A program made the position numbers and the translations under genes. Below, in pieces: positions 13,132-27,309 of a stretch of 64,000 nt of DNA. The notes beneath the pieces were generated by a model, which did no database searches, was not told the origin of the DNA, and saw only the letters and a list, made by a program, of their open reading frames with translations. This DNA comes from Melanocharis versteri (taxonomy: Eukaryota > Chordata > Aves > Passeriformes > Melanocharitidae): the NCBI GenBank assembly GCA_013397845.1, contig VZTG01004191.1, positions 62,001-126,000 on the forward strand, in the 5' to 3' direction. Numbering within the stretch: position 1 is the stretch's first letter; each line of letters begins with the position of its first letter.

Positions 13132-16100
13132 GTGAGTACTTGTATTTTTAATGCTACATACTGAAATGTTGATTACATATTATAATGATAATTTCATTTC
13201 CTTGGAAAAACAAAATAAGTTTCTGGAGATTTTCCAAGATTGAGCACATTGATATTTTGACTGAAAAATAAAATGCCCCACTGGGCTTTTCTTACTTTGT
13301 CCACAAGAACACAAATTAAAGTCTACTAGAAGTTGATTCCTTACATCTAGCTTAGAGGGACTGACCAAGCCACGGGGTTATTCTCTGTATCTCATCATAT
13401 GTGAATGAAAGGAACAGTAATTGTGTCAATGCTTTAAAGACAGCATTTGTGGTGGAGAAATGCAAATAGTATAAACAGCACTATTCCCTGGGACATTCGG
13501 AGTGGTTTAGGCAGTCTGCCACCCAGGGACATGAGACACAGCTGCTCTCCACAGTATCATAAAAGGAGGCTGTGTGTTGTCTCCGTGTTCTTAATGTTGT
13601 AGAAAAGGTGCCTCTGGCAAATTTACTCTGAAGCATTGCAGTTTTGATAGTCATAGTGAAGGACCTGAAGGGATGAGAATGCTTATTACCCATGTGCAGA
13701 AATCCCTTAGTGAGCTGTGCCAATTTTACTATGCCAATATCAAGTTCAATAGTAATTTTAATCATCATAAAAACAGATGGGATGTTGGAGAACACTATTT
13801 TAACTTTTGTGACTTTTGCACGTACCTGCTCCGTGTCAGACAATTGGATCCATTTGTCTGTTGTTTCTAACATCATCCCTACTTCAAACTTGAATTTATA
13901 CATAAAGACAGATGTCTGAACATACTTATAACATCTCTTCTGATTTTTGGCCTCATTTCTTAGCATTTTATTTTACCACATACACAAAAGCTTTATTTTA
14001 GAGTCTCTTTAAGGCATAATTTACCTAATAAAGGAATGTTTATCTTCTTTGCTAATCTGTCTTTCTTACTTTAAATGGTTGGCATCTGCAAGGTATATTT
14101 TACAGAAGAAAATAGTAAGTTACATACTATATTACAGATGTTGACCTATCTCTAGGCCTAAAACATTTATTCCTCTTGCCAGCTATTAAAGAACATTGGT
14201 GTGGGTTTTTTGGATTTTTTTCTCTCAGACAACATAAGTTTGAATGTAATACTTTAGGCTGGAACATAAATTTTAAATGTTGTAGACCAAGTTGGAAATA
14301 GTCTCTAAAATTGTTTGTTAAAGATACGCTTGATCAATAAATTCAATTCTATTTGTTGGTTTTTTTTCATAAGAAAAGTGTCTTACTTTAAAACAGGAAT
14401 ATCAGTATTTAGAAAAATAAATTTTTGTATCAATATGATAATTAAATAAATACTTTTTTTAGATTTAGAGTGAGTACATGAGAAGTTCATGCTTTGAAGA
14501 CAGTGCTATATAGACTGTTTTGGATATGTGTGTCAATGTTTGTTTTGTCCTTTCAAAATAAATGTTATTAAATTTAAGAGATTGAAAAGAAATGACAGTA
14601 ATGAGATTTGTAGACCTCAGGCACCTCCATGAAAAACCTTATTTTTTTGCTATCATGTTTCAGGCTGGGTCTATAAATCATGTTGGAGACAAATTGTACT
14701 ATATTCAAGATGCCCTTTCACCTTTAACTCACTACTGTTATTTGTCTTCTGTCAGATTTCAAAATATTTTAAAGATTTTGTTGTTTTGAAATGATAAATT
14801 TTCTTTTAATACTTGCCATCATTTAAAGTATCGCATATAAACAATTCTCAGAGTTATTTTATTGTAGTAATAGGGAGCCTGCACTGATAAATAAAAATGG
14901 AATTCCATATTTCTTGTATTTGGTGGATGGTACATCATAATGGGAAATAATCTGTTAATTTGTGGATAACTGACTGATCTAAGATTTCAACGACAATTTC
15001 TTATCAGCACAGTCCAATTCCTGCTAAATAATGTATTAAAAATATATATACATCACGAAGAGATGCTCCACTTTGTTATCTATATTCTAAAATATGGTCG
15101 TACCCTGTTTCACTTTTGTACAAGACATGCATTTGGATGGTATTTTTTCTGTGCTTATTTCACTGCTTATTAAGAAACTTTCTCTTTAGACACTTAAAAT
15201 GTCACTTTACTTTTCCTTGAAGTGTTTTTTTTACAACACATTAATATTATCGCTCAAGAAGGGGGAAAAATTAATTGTATGTATTTATGGGCAGCATAAG
15301 ATTGTGAGAAATAAAAATTCTGGGCACATCTGTTTCTATTACTTAGAATCAGAATCAGTGAATACAGATAATAATTTGCTGTACGGTTGGGAGCTTCTTC
15401 AGGAAAACTTCTAGTCACATGCTTGAGTTTAGCCATCTTCAATATGACCAGTTTTAAGCATTTAAATTTTGCCTTTTTTTTCACTTGTGTGAACTCTGCC
15501 CTAAATGGGAATGCTCTTCCAAGCAAAACTTCAGGATTCAATCCTGAGTGTCTGGCTCACTTGTGTGTGATCCTGGATGACCTTGCTTTCCCTTTAGCAG
15601 CAGGATGTGGATTGAGGAATGCTTGTTGCCTTAGAGGAACTTTCTGCAGCTTGTGATACTGTGAATATTCACTGCCCTATAAAAGCTCAGCTGGTTTCAT
15701 CTCCTCCAGCTCTGTGCCCAGCTTACCTAGTTCTTGCCTACTCCTCTGCTCCCTCTTGCGTGTCATTGCCACCCTCAAGCCTAGGGAGGGGGAACAGACT
15801 GGCGTTGGTGCAGGTACGGGTATGGACATCAATAGACTGTTCAAAAGAGTAAATGAAAGCAGTTTGCCACTGGCAGAGCACGGGTTGTTTTAGTCTCTTC
15901 GTTATTTGTTTCCTTTCATAGTGATGTAGGAGAGTAAACAGAAGGTTAATGCTTTGCATGGGTGGTGTTGGGATTGAAAAAGTGATCTCAGCACAGATGA
16001 AAACAGAGGAAGATTACAGATGGGTCTGGCATGATTGAAAAGAATGAGATTTATATAGGAGGTAACATGCTGAAACGTTGCAAGGACTTAATCTAAATAC

Positions 16101-18570
16101 AGATGCTGTGCCACGAGGATAAACAGAGAGCAGCAAAGCCATCAAATCTTACAGGTCAGAGAAACATCAGATTTCATTTTCATATGGCATTTCCAAACAT
16201 GGCAGCACTGGACAACAGCAGTTTTTCTGCTTTAAATTATGAAAACTTAATCGAAATGGAGTAAGAGATGTGCAATGGAGCATGCAGTAGTGTATTATCC
16301 AGATTGTGTGAAAATCATTGTATGTGGCTTTTAAAAAATTATTTTAATATCATTCTTTGTGACTGAACTGTGTTACTGAAAAAGCACAACTTTGAGAGCA
16401 AGAGAATGAGAACAAGTCTCATAGATACAGAAATTAGAAAAGTACTGCATGTATAAGAATGTGTGAACAGCTGCATGATGATCTATCTATTCTAGCACCT
16501 GAATAGTGTCAGTAGTGGCTGAACAGGTCAGTAGTGGCTGGACATGAATGCCAGGGGAAGAGTTTAGCACATGGACAAACAAACAGTGGTGATTCTCTCT
16601 TTATATCCAACAATTTGCAGCTCAGGAACTTCATGGGAGGAAGGATTTCTTGAGCTAAAGGTGTTCAATGTGCCATTGCTTAGGAATATCAGAGGTGATC
16701 CTATGAAAGATTTCTTATACATAATAAAAACAATATTAATGCAAAAGAAAGCTTTGTGATTTTAGAAGCTACAGTTTTGTTTGCCCGTGTAAATATCCTT
16801 GTTAGCTGAGGATAAGTCTGCTTCTGGATTGTCTCTGTATTTCTGGTAGGGAGGCTCTGTATCCCTAGGCCTTTCTGTTGGGAGCCAATCTTGCCGTGAA
16901 TGATGGGAAGCTGATTCAATCCATATAAATGAATCCTGGGTGGAGGCCCGAGATGGTTGTGCAGCTGACTTATGCATGTACACAAACCATAAATATAACA
17001 TTTTGTCGTGATGCATTTGTATTGGCTGTTGTTTTTGCTCCGTGGTGTCTGGGCCAGCGTGATGTATGGCAGTGACACCTCGAGAGCAAAGTGTGCATCC
17101 AAATGGCTGCATTAGTTCTTCACACATCAGCATTAGGAATGCATTGCTGTTGGAGTCAGAGCTCCTGGGTGCAAGGGAACACGCAGGAAAACCAGATGGT
17201 TTTAGACAGACTGGGAGGAATCACTGGGACAAATGCCACTTCTGTGATCTTCGCTCGGGTTGTACACAGACACAAAGCTTTAAATCATAAATGGAGAAGT
17301 GGTTAATCCAGTGTTCCAGAGAAAATGAAAGTTTAAATTTACAATTCATGATGTGTTACAATACAAGGTTTGAATGATAGGCTTTCTAACAATCACTTGT
17401 TTTGAGAAGATGTGATACTTTCCACAATAAACCTCTCTTAGATAGCCATATTTCTAACATCAAAAACTTTCCAAAATGTCTGGCTTATGTACATTATTTT
17501 GAGTTCCAATGCAACATATCATACAAGAAGTACAACTGATTCTAATACTGCTACATGCAGAAGCATAAAAGCTTACAGCAAATCAGTCCTGCAAGTGTAA
17601 ATCACATTTTTTGCCTGCATTTAGTTAGAATTTCCCTGAACTGAGCAGTAAAGATCTGCCCATTTGTCCACTAAGAAAATTCCTAGCTAAGACAAAGATG
17701 TTGAAAAATGCGCATGAATTTACAAACCGTAGTTTTTTATTCCCTTTTATCCTTAAAAAAAAAAAAATTGTTTATAAGCATTTTTGATTATTTCTGGCTA
17801 CTACCATTAACAGTGAAGAGAGGGAACAAATAGCTTCTCCATTTGCTCCTGCAGACTGGTTGCTCTTTTAAAACAGGCAGCAGTAGTGAGTTACAGGGCA
17901 GCACACTTCAGGGTGGGAAACTTTCAGGCATTCCAGAAGATTGGCTCAGCAATGCACAGCCAGAATGTAGTCACAATATAATAAAATTGCAATAAATAAA
18001 CAATTTTAATTAATCTAGTGCTCATCTTTAGGCTGGACAGACAGTTTTGTGGGCCAGTGACTATCTGTGAACTCAAAGAAAAATCAGGTGAAGCTTGCCT
18101 TTTGCATTAAATATATATATATATGCATTATAGATCCAGGGTAACACTATAGAGTTTCCCGTGCTGCAGAGCATGGCTGCTTTTAGAGATTAGAACCTGA
18201 CCTTTGAGAAGGATTAGAGAAACCAAAACTTAAGAGGTCACGAGGGATGGGTCATTTGCGAAAAGAATTAAACCAGGGAGGGACTGAATGACTTGCAGTT
18301 TTTTGTGGAATTAAAACCTATTTATTGATCATATGCCTCTGATCCAGGTATTGGTTGGATTTACAGCCTTTAAAAAAGACGAGGCCTGAATGTCTGCATA
18401 TAAGGTTGAAAGAATGCTCAAATTTTATTTGAACTGTTTTCTAGGTGTTTCCTTCCAGAGCTCTTCCTAATTTTTCTCTTACCTTGGTGTTTTATGAAAT
18501 GTCGTTTGTGGATGGCTTCACATGTGACTGGTCAGCCACTCTCAACTCTTCTTCTGGGATGAAGCATGCA

Positions 18571-18593
18571 AGGAAGGAAGGAAGGAAGGAAGG
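18571..18593 (+). repeat. (AGGA)n microsatellite
   Basis: Nearly six copies of AGGA form a purine tract of 23 bp on the + strand. It sits within an otherwise unremarkable intronic stretch. Confidence 0.93.
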
Positions 18594-21500
18594 TGGTGGG
18601 CCCATCTGCAGAAGCCTTAGGGGTCAGGTGTACACATTCCACTGGCACCTCTTGAGTTTTCTGCTCAGTCTCCTGGACACAGAGGAAGGAAATAGAAAGC
18701 CAGAGAACACGTTGCAAAGTTTAGTTTATATATAAAGAACTCCAACATTATTACTAGCAGGAAAACAGTAGTCATAGTTTTTTTGTTTGGTTGGTTGTTT
18801 CTTATTTTTTTTTTTAAATTCTTAATGGCTTTTATTAGCTGCTCTCTTTCTACTTAAAGTAAACCACAGGAAAAAATACGTGATCTACTAAACATTTTGC
18901 AACGACTTTTTTGGGATTGACCTGAATAATTGGTTTATGGCTTTGCTCTGCTATTCTAAACTCTGAGCCATAAAATCATTATAGCTTATAAGACTATTGC
19001 TTCTTTCCTTGGTATAAATACAGACAGGATAGCAATAAGCAATTCCCTCAGTATGTCAGCAGCTCACAAAGATGAAGAATGATACTTTCATGTGCAAAAT
19101 TGGTGAGAAACTATGAAATGTACATTCAGTAAAAACTCTCAAGATAATATCTGGTGTCTGTGCAGGGAGCTGGGGACAAAGAAGCAAATTTTGCTTCTGG
19201 CTGAAGAGCCTCGTAAGGATTCTAGTCCAGTCCTTGAGCTGTATTAGCCCCACTACTGCTGACACACCAGGATTTTAAAAAGGGAAAAGTAAAGAAAAGT
19301 GCTAGTCCCTACCTATTCTCCATACAATTTCTTATAGTAAATTTGTATTTTAATTTTAAACTTTTAAACCATAGTGTTATGCAGCATATGTGGTGCCTGA
19401 AAAAAAACCTCCAGTACTTGCTTCTTTTATCCGCTTTATTTAAAATTTGTCTTACTTGCTAAAAATTGAGAAGTCTAATTACTTTTTCGTAGCTGTTCTT
19501 TGGACTAAAGACTTTGTTAGTCCTGACTTTCTTTTTTTGCAGTAGTAGTAATGAGAAAGATGGTTTAATTATTAAGTGTAGATAATTTATGACAACTTAC
19601 GATGACTTTTTAGAAATATCAGCTCAGTATTGTCTCAGAGCAAAAGGATCAGATAATACACCCTTATTTATGTTGTCAAAGTGCAGTTCAGGCTTATTAG
19701 ACCGATTGGCATGGTCTGATAGTTCATCCCACATGCTTTCCTTATTATTGAAATGCATTTTTTTTCCTTTCTTTTCTGGGTTTATACATTGTCAAAGTTC
19801 TAATATAAGCCAATTTTTTTGTAACACTTATTGTGTTACCAATGGAAAAAAAAGGAGAATTAAAAAAGTTAAAAGAAATCTCTCTAAATACTATGCCAAA
19901 TTTCATTTTGTGGTCAAGCTGCCTTGTGATAATCTGGCAAAATGAAGGGGCAGAAACCTTTATCATCCTCTTCACAGAACAGGCGACACTGGGCCACAGC
20001 CACAATGGCTTCCTTATTTCTCATACTAAACTGACATGATATTGCTTTTTTTTTTTCTCCTTTCTTTCCCCTTAAAATAATTTTCAAGTTTTTCCTTTTA
20101 CGATCTCTGTGAGATTTTTCAGATCTCACAGCAGAAGAACACAACTACAAGATGGTTGTATGCTAGTCAAAAACCACAAATGTGGCTTAATAGCTGTTGA
20201 AACGTGTAATGCAACCTGTCAGCAAGGTGATACAGTGTGAATTTGAAGCACTCTGAATGTGTGTTGGCAGACATGCATGTTTATGCATTCAGGGGCTTAG
20301 AACATGACCTATTTTATCAATAAAATTGTAAAAAAAAAATTGTCAAGTGGAAGGTGTACTAGAGGTACCATTAAGCACTAGGTGGCAGACTTGTTATACT
20401 TAGAGGAAAATTAAACTCAAGAACATTCCAAGGAGAGTGTTTTAGAAGATAAATAGCAAGTAGCACTACAAGTAAAACTGTTAGCAGGGATTTTCCAGAT
20501 ATTTAAAAATTATGTTGAAACTTAAAGGGCATAAACAATAAATTTTAGCTCTTGAAAACGTGTTTGCTTTAGCCGAGCTGGGAGATGTGTGCCAGCAGCT
20601 ACCAGCTTTGCTACTGATTTGAACAATCTGTGTTTCCTTTTGGGACAACATTAATTTAAACTAAATACATATTGTAATTGTAAAACTGTCATGCCTGACT
20701 TAAAATAATGAGTTCCACCAATTATATCTAACACTGATTGACTTTGATACAGACTGAAAAAAATCTATATTATTTATAAATACATAACAGTAATGACTGA
20801 CATTGTCTTTTGAATGTATGGACTTATACAAAAAAATTCTACTTAAAATGAAATCTTCTTAGTGTTTAAAGAGTCTAGTGGAACAGATTATAGTTTAAAT
20901 CAGACAATTCTGGGATGGTTTGAGAAAAGATGAGCCTCAGCAAACCTACCAACTCAGAACTTATAAAGAGCAACAGACAAACAGAGTCTTTGCCCTGAGC
21001 TAAAATAACTGCAGAACCAACTGTCGCCTTCCAGAGAATTAAAACAATAACCACACCAAGAATCTGAAGCTCCTAATAAAGTATTATGATCTCACCCCAG
21101 GCTCTGTGTACTCATTTGCCAAATGCTAGGTTGGCTCGCAGCTTTGTTGGGCAGGCTAAAGAAAAGGATTTGCTGCCAATCATTTTCAGCTTTTACTCTG
21201 AGTTTGAGAATTTTCCCATGTATGTATTTAATTCTCTTTTTTTAAATTTTTTTTTAAATATTGTGGATTTTCTGCTTAAAAAGCCATCGTTTATTTTTTA
21301 AATGGAGATTATTTGCTTTCTCTGGTAGCTTCTGCTTATATATCAGTGAATTTACCAACTGGCATCCTCTTACTGTTGCTATTTATTACCTTTTGTCAAA
21401 GCAGACAAAGTCAATTTAGTGATTATTCATTTAGGTATGCTACCCTATCTCAAAGAAATAGGACAAACCAACCCTGGAGAAACTGACTTTCTTACTGCTA

Positions 21501-24500
21501 AAAAGAAGAAAAAACATACCTTATATTGCATGCAGATAAAAGTCTGAATTAGAGGACTATACCACAGGTGCCATAATTATTTTCTGTGTTATGGTGATAA
21601 TATTTTTCTTGCAATGTAATATATAGTATTACAGTAAGATAGCTATTAGTATAGAATGTGAGTATTTATAGAACTTGATGGGGCAAGAGTGGGTGAGACC
21701 TCATTCAGAAGACATCCTTTGCTTTGTAGGGAACTTCAGCCCATGCACGAAGCAGTGTTTTAAATGAGAAGGAAACCAATGCAAGTATTTACAAATGCAC
21801 AATGTTTGATTTTGTCGATGTATTGAGCTTGGGTTCGTAGGGATGGATACTTTCTGGATCCTTGTTCTGTGTATTCAGTGAGCTGTGTGTGTGTGATTCC
21901 TGACCATGCCCCAGGAGACAGGAGCTGTCACTCCTCAGACACCTGGGAGGCTTTGGAGCTCCCTGAGACTGGAGCTGTAAGAAACAAATGCTATAGGAAA
22001 GGATCCCTCAGAGTCCCTCAGCTTTACCTTCTGGCAGTGGAGAGAAAACGCTTGTGGTGCTTTTGCAGTTGCCTTGCTTCCCATGCTGACTTCCCAGGGA
22101 AAAGAGAATTCTTGATCAGTGGGACTTCAAGGAAAGGTCTGTAGTGAAGTCTTGAACCAGTTGAAATAGGAAGAAACACACCCTGACTTCAGTAAGTGGT
22201 TTGTGGTATGTGGGGGATTTTGTGTTGCTTCCTTTGAGAGTTCTTGCTCAAACCAGTGCATTATTCCATGTCTGCTGGGGTGCTTTTCTCCACTGGCAAA
22301 CATGAAGCACTGAGGATAGTTGAGCCTCTTCCATTAATGCAAATGTCCTGTAGTGTGAGTTCCACTGTTCAGGCGTGGGTCCTGAACCATCTAATCCTGG
22401 CACACGTGTTTGTACAGTCCAGAGAGCAGTCAGGGATGTTTTCAGCTTCAGAATTAGTGCTGTCAAGCCCTTACAGAGTATTTGAGGGACTCTTGTAGGA
22501 TCATTTAAGTAAATTGAGGGTCATTTCCATCTCAAGAGGATGATAAAACCTTGAATTATATAAACTTGAGGAAAACTTAAACTAAGTTAAATGTGGACAT
22601 GGTCAAATTCACCTTTCTGACTCGATAACTCAGCTCCATTTCAGCATATTGTAAAGTAGCCTATGAGTCCTTGATATTAATTTATTGTTACTTTTTCTTA
22701 GCTTGAATTGTGAATATTATTTTAAAACATGTTCCAGAAATATAACCCATTGACAGCAAAGTGTAATTTGGTAGTCACTTGATATAAAGGGTAATGCTGA
22801 CATGAAATGGAAGAGCAAACTGTGTGAGGTCAAAAAGCAGCAGTGAACACTACAAAATAGATACAATAGCAAACTAGACATTAAGGGAAAGTTGAAAAAT
22901 GTATCTGTCAAAGAGAATGAAGATACACTGGTAAAGAAGTAATATATATGTATTTGATTTGTCTTTTTATGTTATGGGGAAATAAATGTACTTTACTGTG
23001 TTAGCCCCTTAAGGAAATGCCACGACCATCAGAATAATTTTGTAAAAATGACAAGCTATGCAAAATGTGGGAAGAAAAGTCTTAAAAGGGCAACAATATC
23101 ACTTTTTTTTTCATCAGTGATCTGAGAATTTTAGATTTCTACTTCTGTCACATAGAAATACGTACTGCTTCTGTAAGTGTTTTTGAAAATGTGGCCAGAC
23201 ATTTTAAAGTGTTAGAGCCTTTCCTGGTGCTAGGAATGGCCGATGAAAGAGAACATGGAGAGGTCATTGCTAGAATGAACAACAGAATAAATGGTGGAAA
23301 GAGAAAAGCGAAAACATTCTAAGGAAGGCAGTGTATGACTACATCATGCAAATGTGTCACTTCATGTCTGTTGGCAAGGATTGCCTACCACAGTCTCTGG
23401 TCTGTGAAGGTCAGTTATAGATGATATGAACAATCACTGCTTTTCAAATACCAAGAACAAACAGACTGTCAGTATTTGCTACAGTTTGCTGTTCCTTTTT
23501 ACATGCTAATTCAGTTCTCAAAGAGGCCGTGTCTTTTTGGGCTTGATATCTATCAAAAAGTAATGGTATATCTCAATTGGTCTGTATTAAGATAATAATC
23601 TGAAAAAAAACAACCAAACCAAAAAAATAAAAGAAGACATTTTTTTCTATTTGTATATTTTGGTTTGCACTAATTTCTTTCCATGGCCAAAAAGAAAAAA
23701 GTCATGAATAATGGAAGCCCAGCTGTATTTAGTTCCTGGTTTATAGAAAAAAAAATAACACTAGGAAAATATAATATTTCTTTTAATGTCTGGCAGCTGT
23801 TTCAGGTGGAAATTGAGTTTTCCAAGTCACTTTCAGAAAGGAGTTAGTGAGCCCTGCCATGGTGGCTAGTGTTTCCTCTCTGAGGCAAGGAATAAATCTC
23901 CTCTGAAGGATGGGTGACTTCAGTGGTGTTGAGGAAAACAGCCCTTGGGGCTCCATTTTTCCTTCCTCCGTTATTTCAATTTGCTTATTTTAACCGAACT
24001 GTTTATTATTTTGTGTACCTGACTGCCATTCCTACAAATCAAATTTGTAGCAAGTGGGGGAATGTTTATTTTTTCTGGAGTTTTTCACTCTATATTTTAC
24101 TCCATGCTAGGGTTGAGATATTTCCTTCTATCTGTTTTAAAGGCTGTGTAAAATGGATTAGGCAATATTACAGATATGTAATTTCATTGGTGAGTGTTTG
24201 GAATTTTAATATTCCATCAATATTTTTTACTGAATTGGCACTCAGTTCTCAGCATGAGCAATGTTACTATTGAGTGAGAATGTTATTATTGGAATCAACA
24301 GATTTTACTCTAAAAATACCTGATGGTGTTTTAGAGGAAAAAGTCCTTGTGTTACATCATCTTTTCAAAGTTGTGATGCAAAAGTGTTTCTATTGCATGG
24401 AGATGTAGCATATTATATTTATTACAGTACACGTAATTTATACACTGTTGCAATTTGTGACTTCCGAACAGAGGACACTGCTCAGTGAGGTATATGATGT

Positions 24501-27249
24501 AATTTCTGTCCAATATGAAGTGCAGTTTTCCTGGAAGTGGTCTGGATTTATTTGCTATGAGAGATTTTACTTCTCAGAACTAACAATTTGACATGGTTTG
24601 AGAAACAGGATAGAATACAGCAAAGTTGAAACATCTCAACTTCAAGTTGCATTGTGCAGTTTGTACAAGTCATGTGGTGTGTTCATGGGGTGTGTTCTGA
24701 CATTTGGGCTGTAGATTTAAGGTTTCTTAAGCAAAGTTCAACTAAATAATGAGAAAAGGGAAGGAAGAGAAATTTGAAAATGTTGAGATATTGCAGGAGC
24801 ACCTATTTATCTGTGTATATTTATAGACAATTTATAAAGTGCCTGTTCTGTCTCCTTGGAAGGCCTGAGTAACAAGAGGTGGCTTCTTGAATTGTTAAGA
24901 TCTGTGTTTGGTTATTTGAGAAGCAGGATAAAAGCTCTGCTAATAAATGACATAAAATTTACTGTCTGATTAAATTCGGACTGTTCCCAGTTTATAGCAA
25001 AGCTTGAGCATGTACATGTATAAAAGCATAAACAATTTAAAGATTGCATTTATACTTTTGCCATGCCTATATTTTCGGCATTGATCCGTGTATAAATAGA
25101 AGCTTTTCAAAAAATTATTTCTGAGAGGAAATGTAGTAGATTTTTAGGGATTGTACAATAAACTGAAAGTTATGAGAGTAGTATTTAAAATAACATGAAA
25201 ATTTGAATGCTTTCATTTACTACTCTCCTAGACAAGAAACATCCCTCTTTGGCAATAATACATGAACTCAAACAATAATTTAACATTGTTGTTTCTTAGA
25301 TGTGCCACTTCTGTTGTCAGAACAAGCAGATCAGAGATCTCTTCAGTGTGTAGAGACTATATAACGAAAGCAATAAATTAGAATCAGGTTAGTGAGTATT
25401 GATGCTGCTATATTGAAAAATGATGCTGCATGTTAGAGTTCTAATATTAATATGGGTGTTACAAAGGTGGTGATGCATTTAGATCAGGATGAAAAAAAAA
25501 TGAATGGACAGAGAAATTGGAATTTCTTCCATAATAATTTTAATGAGATTTATTTCCACTCTTCTAACACTTCAAGAATACTACAGGCGTTAAGGAATTA
25601 CAAAGATTGTCCAGTGTGATGAAACAGAAGCACATTTATTGAGTTCTCCTTGCTGTCAAGTAATAACACGCTTTTGACAAGACGGTGCTGTGATTTCTGG
25701 TGTTCCATTGCTGGAGACATCTAGACCTTTTCCTGCAACTGATGTTTAAATACCCACTGATCGATGCACTCACTTTTCCTTGTTGCTGCTTCTTTTGCTA
25801 ATATTTTGCCCATAATTCCCTAGCCATTGGTTTCCACACTTTGTTCATAGACCATGGTCTTGAGCAGAGCTGGAAAAGGGTCTGCAGCTGTTCACAGTAA
25901 ACCCACCAGTTGTTACAGCATTTTCAGTTAAGAGTTTAATGAAATGTCTAGGAAAAATAATTATATTTGGCTGTGGTCTGTGGTTTAAAAACTACAGGAG
26001 CAACATCTTGAGACTGCATGCTTAAGAGGCCCCAGGTAACTCTATCTGTACCTCAGTTTTTAGATCTCAGCATCAAGTCCTGCCTTGTTTACCATAACAT
26101 TTTCATATCTACACTTTTACTTCTGTGACAGTTATGGTGAGATACATCTCACCTAATTAGCCTTGTAAAACTAATGTATCCAGACTTACTTAACCTTCTA
26201 GGTCTTTCTGTTTTCAGTGAAGAGAACCAAGGGTTACCCTTCTGAACGCGGTGCATTTCTGTCATCCACTGAAAGTTTTAGTCAATACAGAGTGAGCTGA
26301 GACAATTAGTAAAATTTAGCTGAATAAAATTCTGATACAGGTCAGATTTTTCTGGCCCTCCCTTAGGATCAAAATGGACAACTTATTAGACCTTTCCAAA
26401 TAGCAGCTGAGAATTTAATAAGATAAAAGATTTCTGTTTAAAATAAAACTTAGTTACCCGATTTGCTGATTTTGACACCAATCCCTCTGTCTTTTTGTGG
26501 GCTTTTTAGCCCAGTGCATTTTTCTAAAGTGCAGTAAAAGAAGCAATGACTTGCTGTTGCTGTATGTTTTTAAAGACTTTGAACTTATGTGAAATTCATT
26601 CTCGCATGCTCTTTCTTGAAATGGAAAAAGGCATATAAATAGTAAGTGCTGGGGTATTTTGAAGCTCATTGCGCTCTGATTACATATAAAAAAATGCAAG
26701 TTTTGAGTAAAGACTTCACAGTAAATGACTTTTTGTTTTATCACAATGGACAAGTAATGTCAGACACCAACATATTCAATATAACAATGACAGTGAGGCA
26801 GTGGATGACTGCTAGATACAGATGACAGAGGAATGAATCAGGCAGCTGCTCTGAAAGTTCAAAATAATTATCCTGACTGAAAATAGGCCTGGTGGTAACC
26901 CCCAACTTTGATGTAATACAAGGAGAATTTCATTTGGTCACAAATGAATATGATTTATAGCATTTGATAATGGTACTTGGTTTCAAAAGCAGCATTTGTA
27001 CTGATAGAGAGGAATATGAATAGTTCTGTTCTCAACAAAGTCTTGCTGGAAATAGAGACCAATCGCTAGAAAGAGTAGGAGAGAGACAAACTGCCTGTGC
27101 AATGAAGAGGTGAGAGTATGAATTTTAGAATCAGCATGAATAGACAGATCCTTAAATAGAAAAGTGTAGGAAGACTGTGATGAGTCTGAAGTTGCAATCA
27201 TGATGGAGGTTCTTACAACTTTAAGTGATTTCAAGAAGAAAAATAGAGC

Positions 27250-27309
27250 AACACTAGATTTTTGAGGGTTTTATTCAGAAGAACACTAGATTTTTGAGGG
27301 TTTTATTCA
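27250..27309 (+). repeat. 32-bp-period tandem duplication
   Basis: Two identical 28-bp copies lie at 27250-27277 and 27282-27309, each starting AACACTAGATTTTTGAGGG. They are separated by GAAG. The identity suggests a recent slippage or duplication event. The unit matches no repeat family I recognise. Confidence 0.93.

Noticed and set aside
15678..15800. TATAAAAG-like box followed by a pyrimidine-rich stretch, resembling an LTR promoter
   Set aside because: No TG...CA ends with a matching target-site duplication could be found around it.
16701..17133. Two overlapping minus-strand open frames of 133 and 123 codons
   Set aside because: Neither resembles a known protein, and overlap in two frames favours stop-poor sequence rather than coding.
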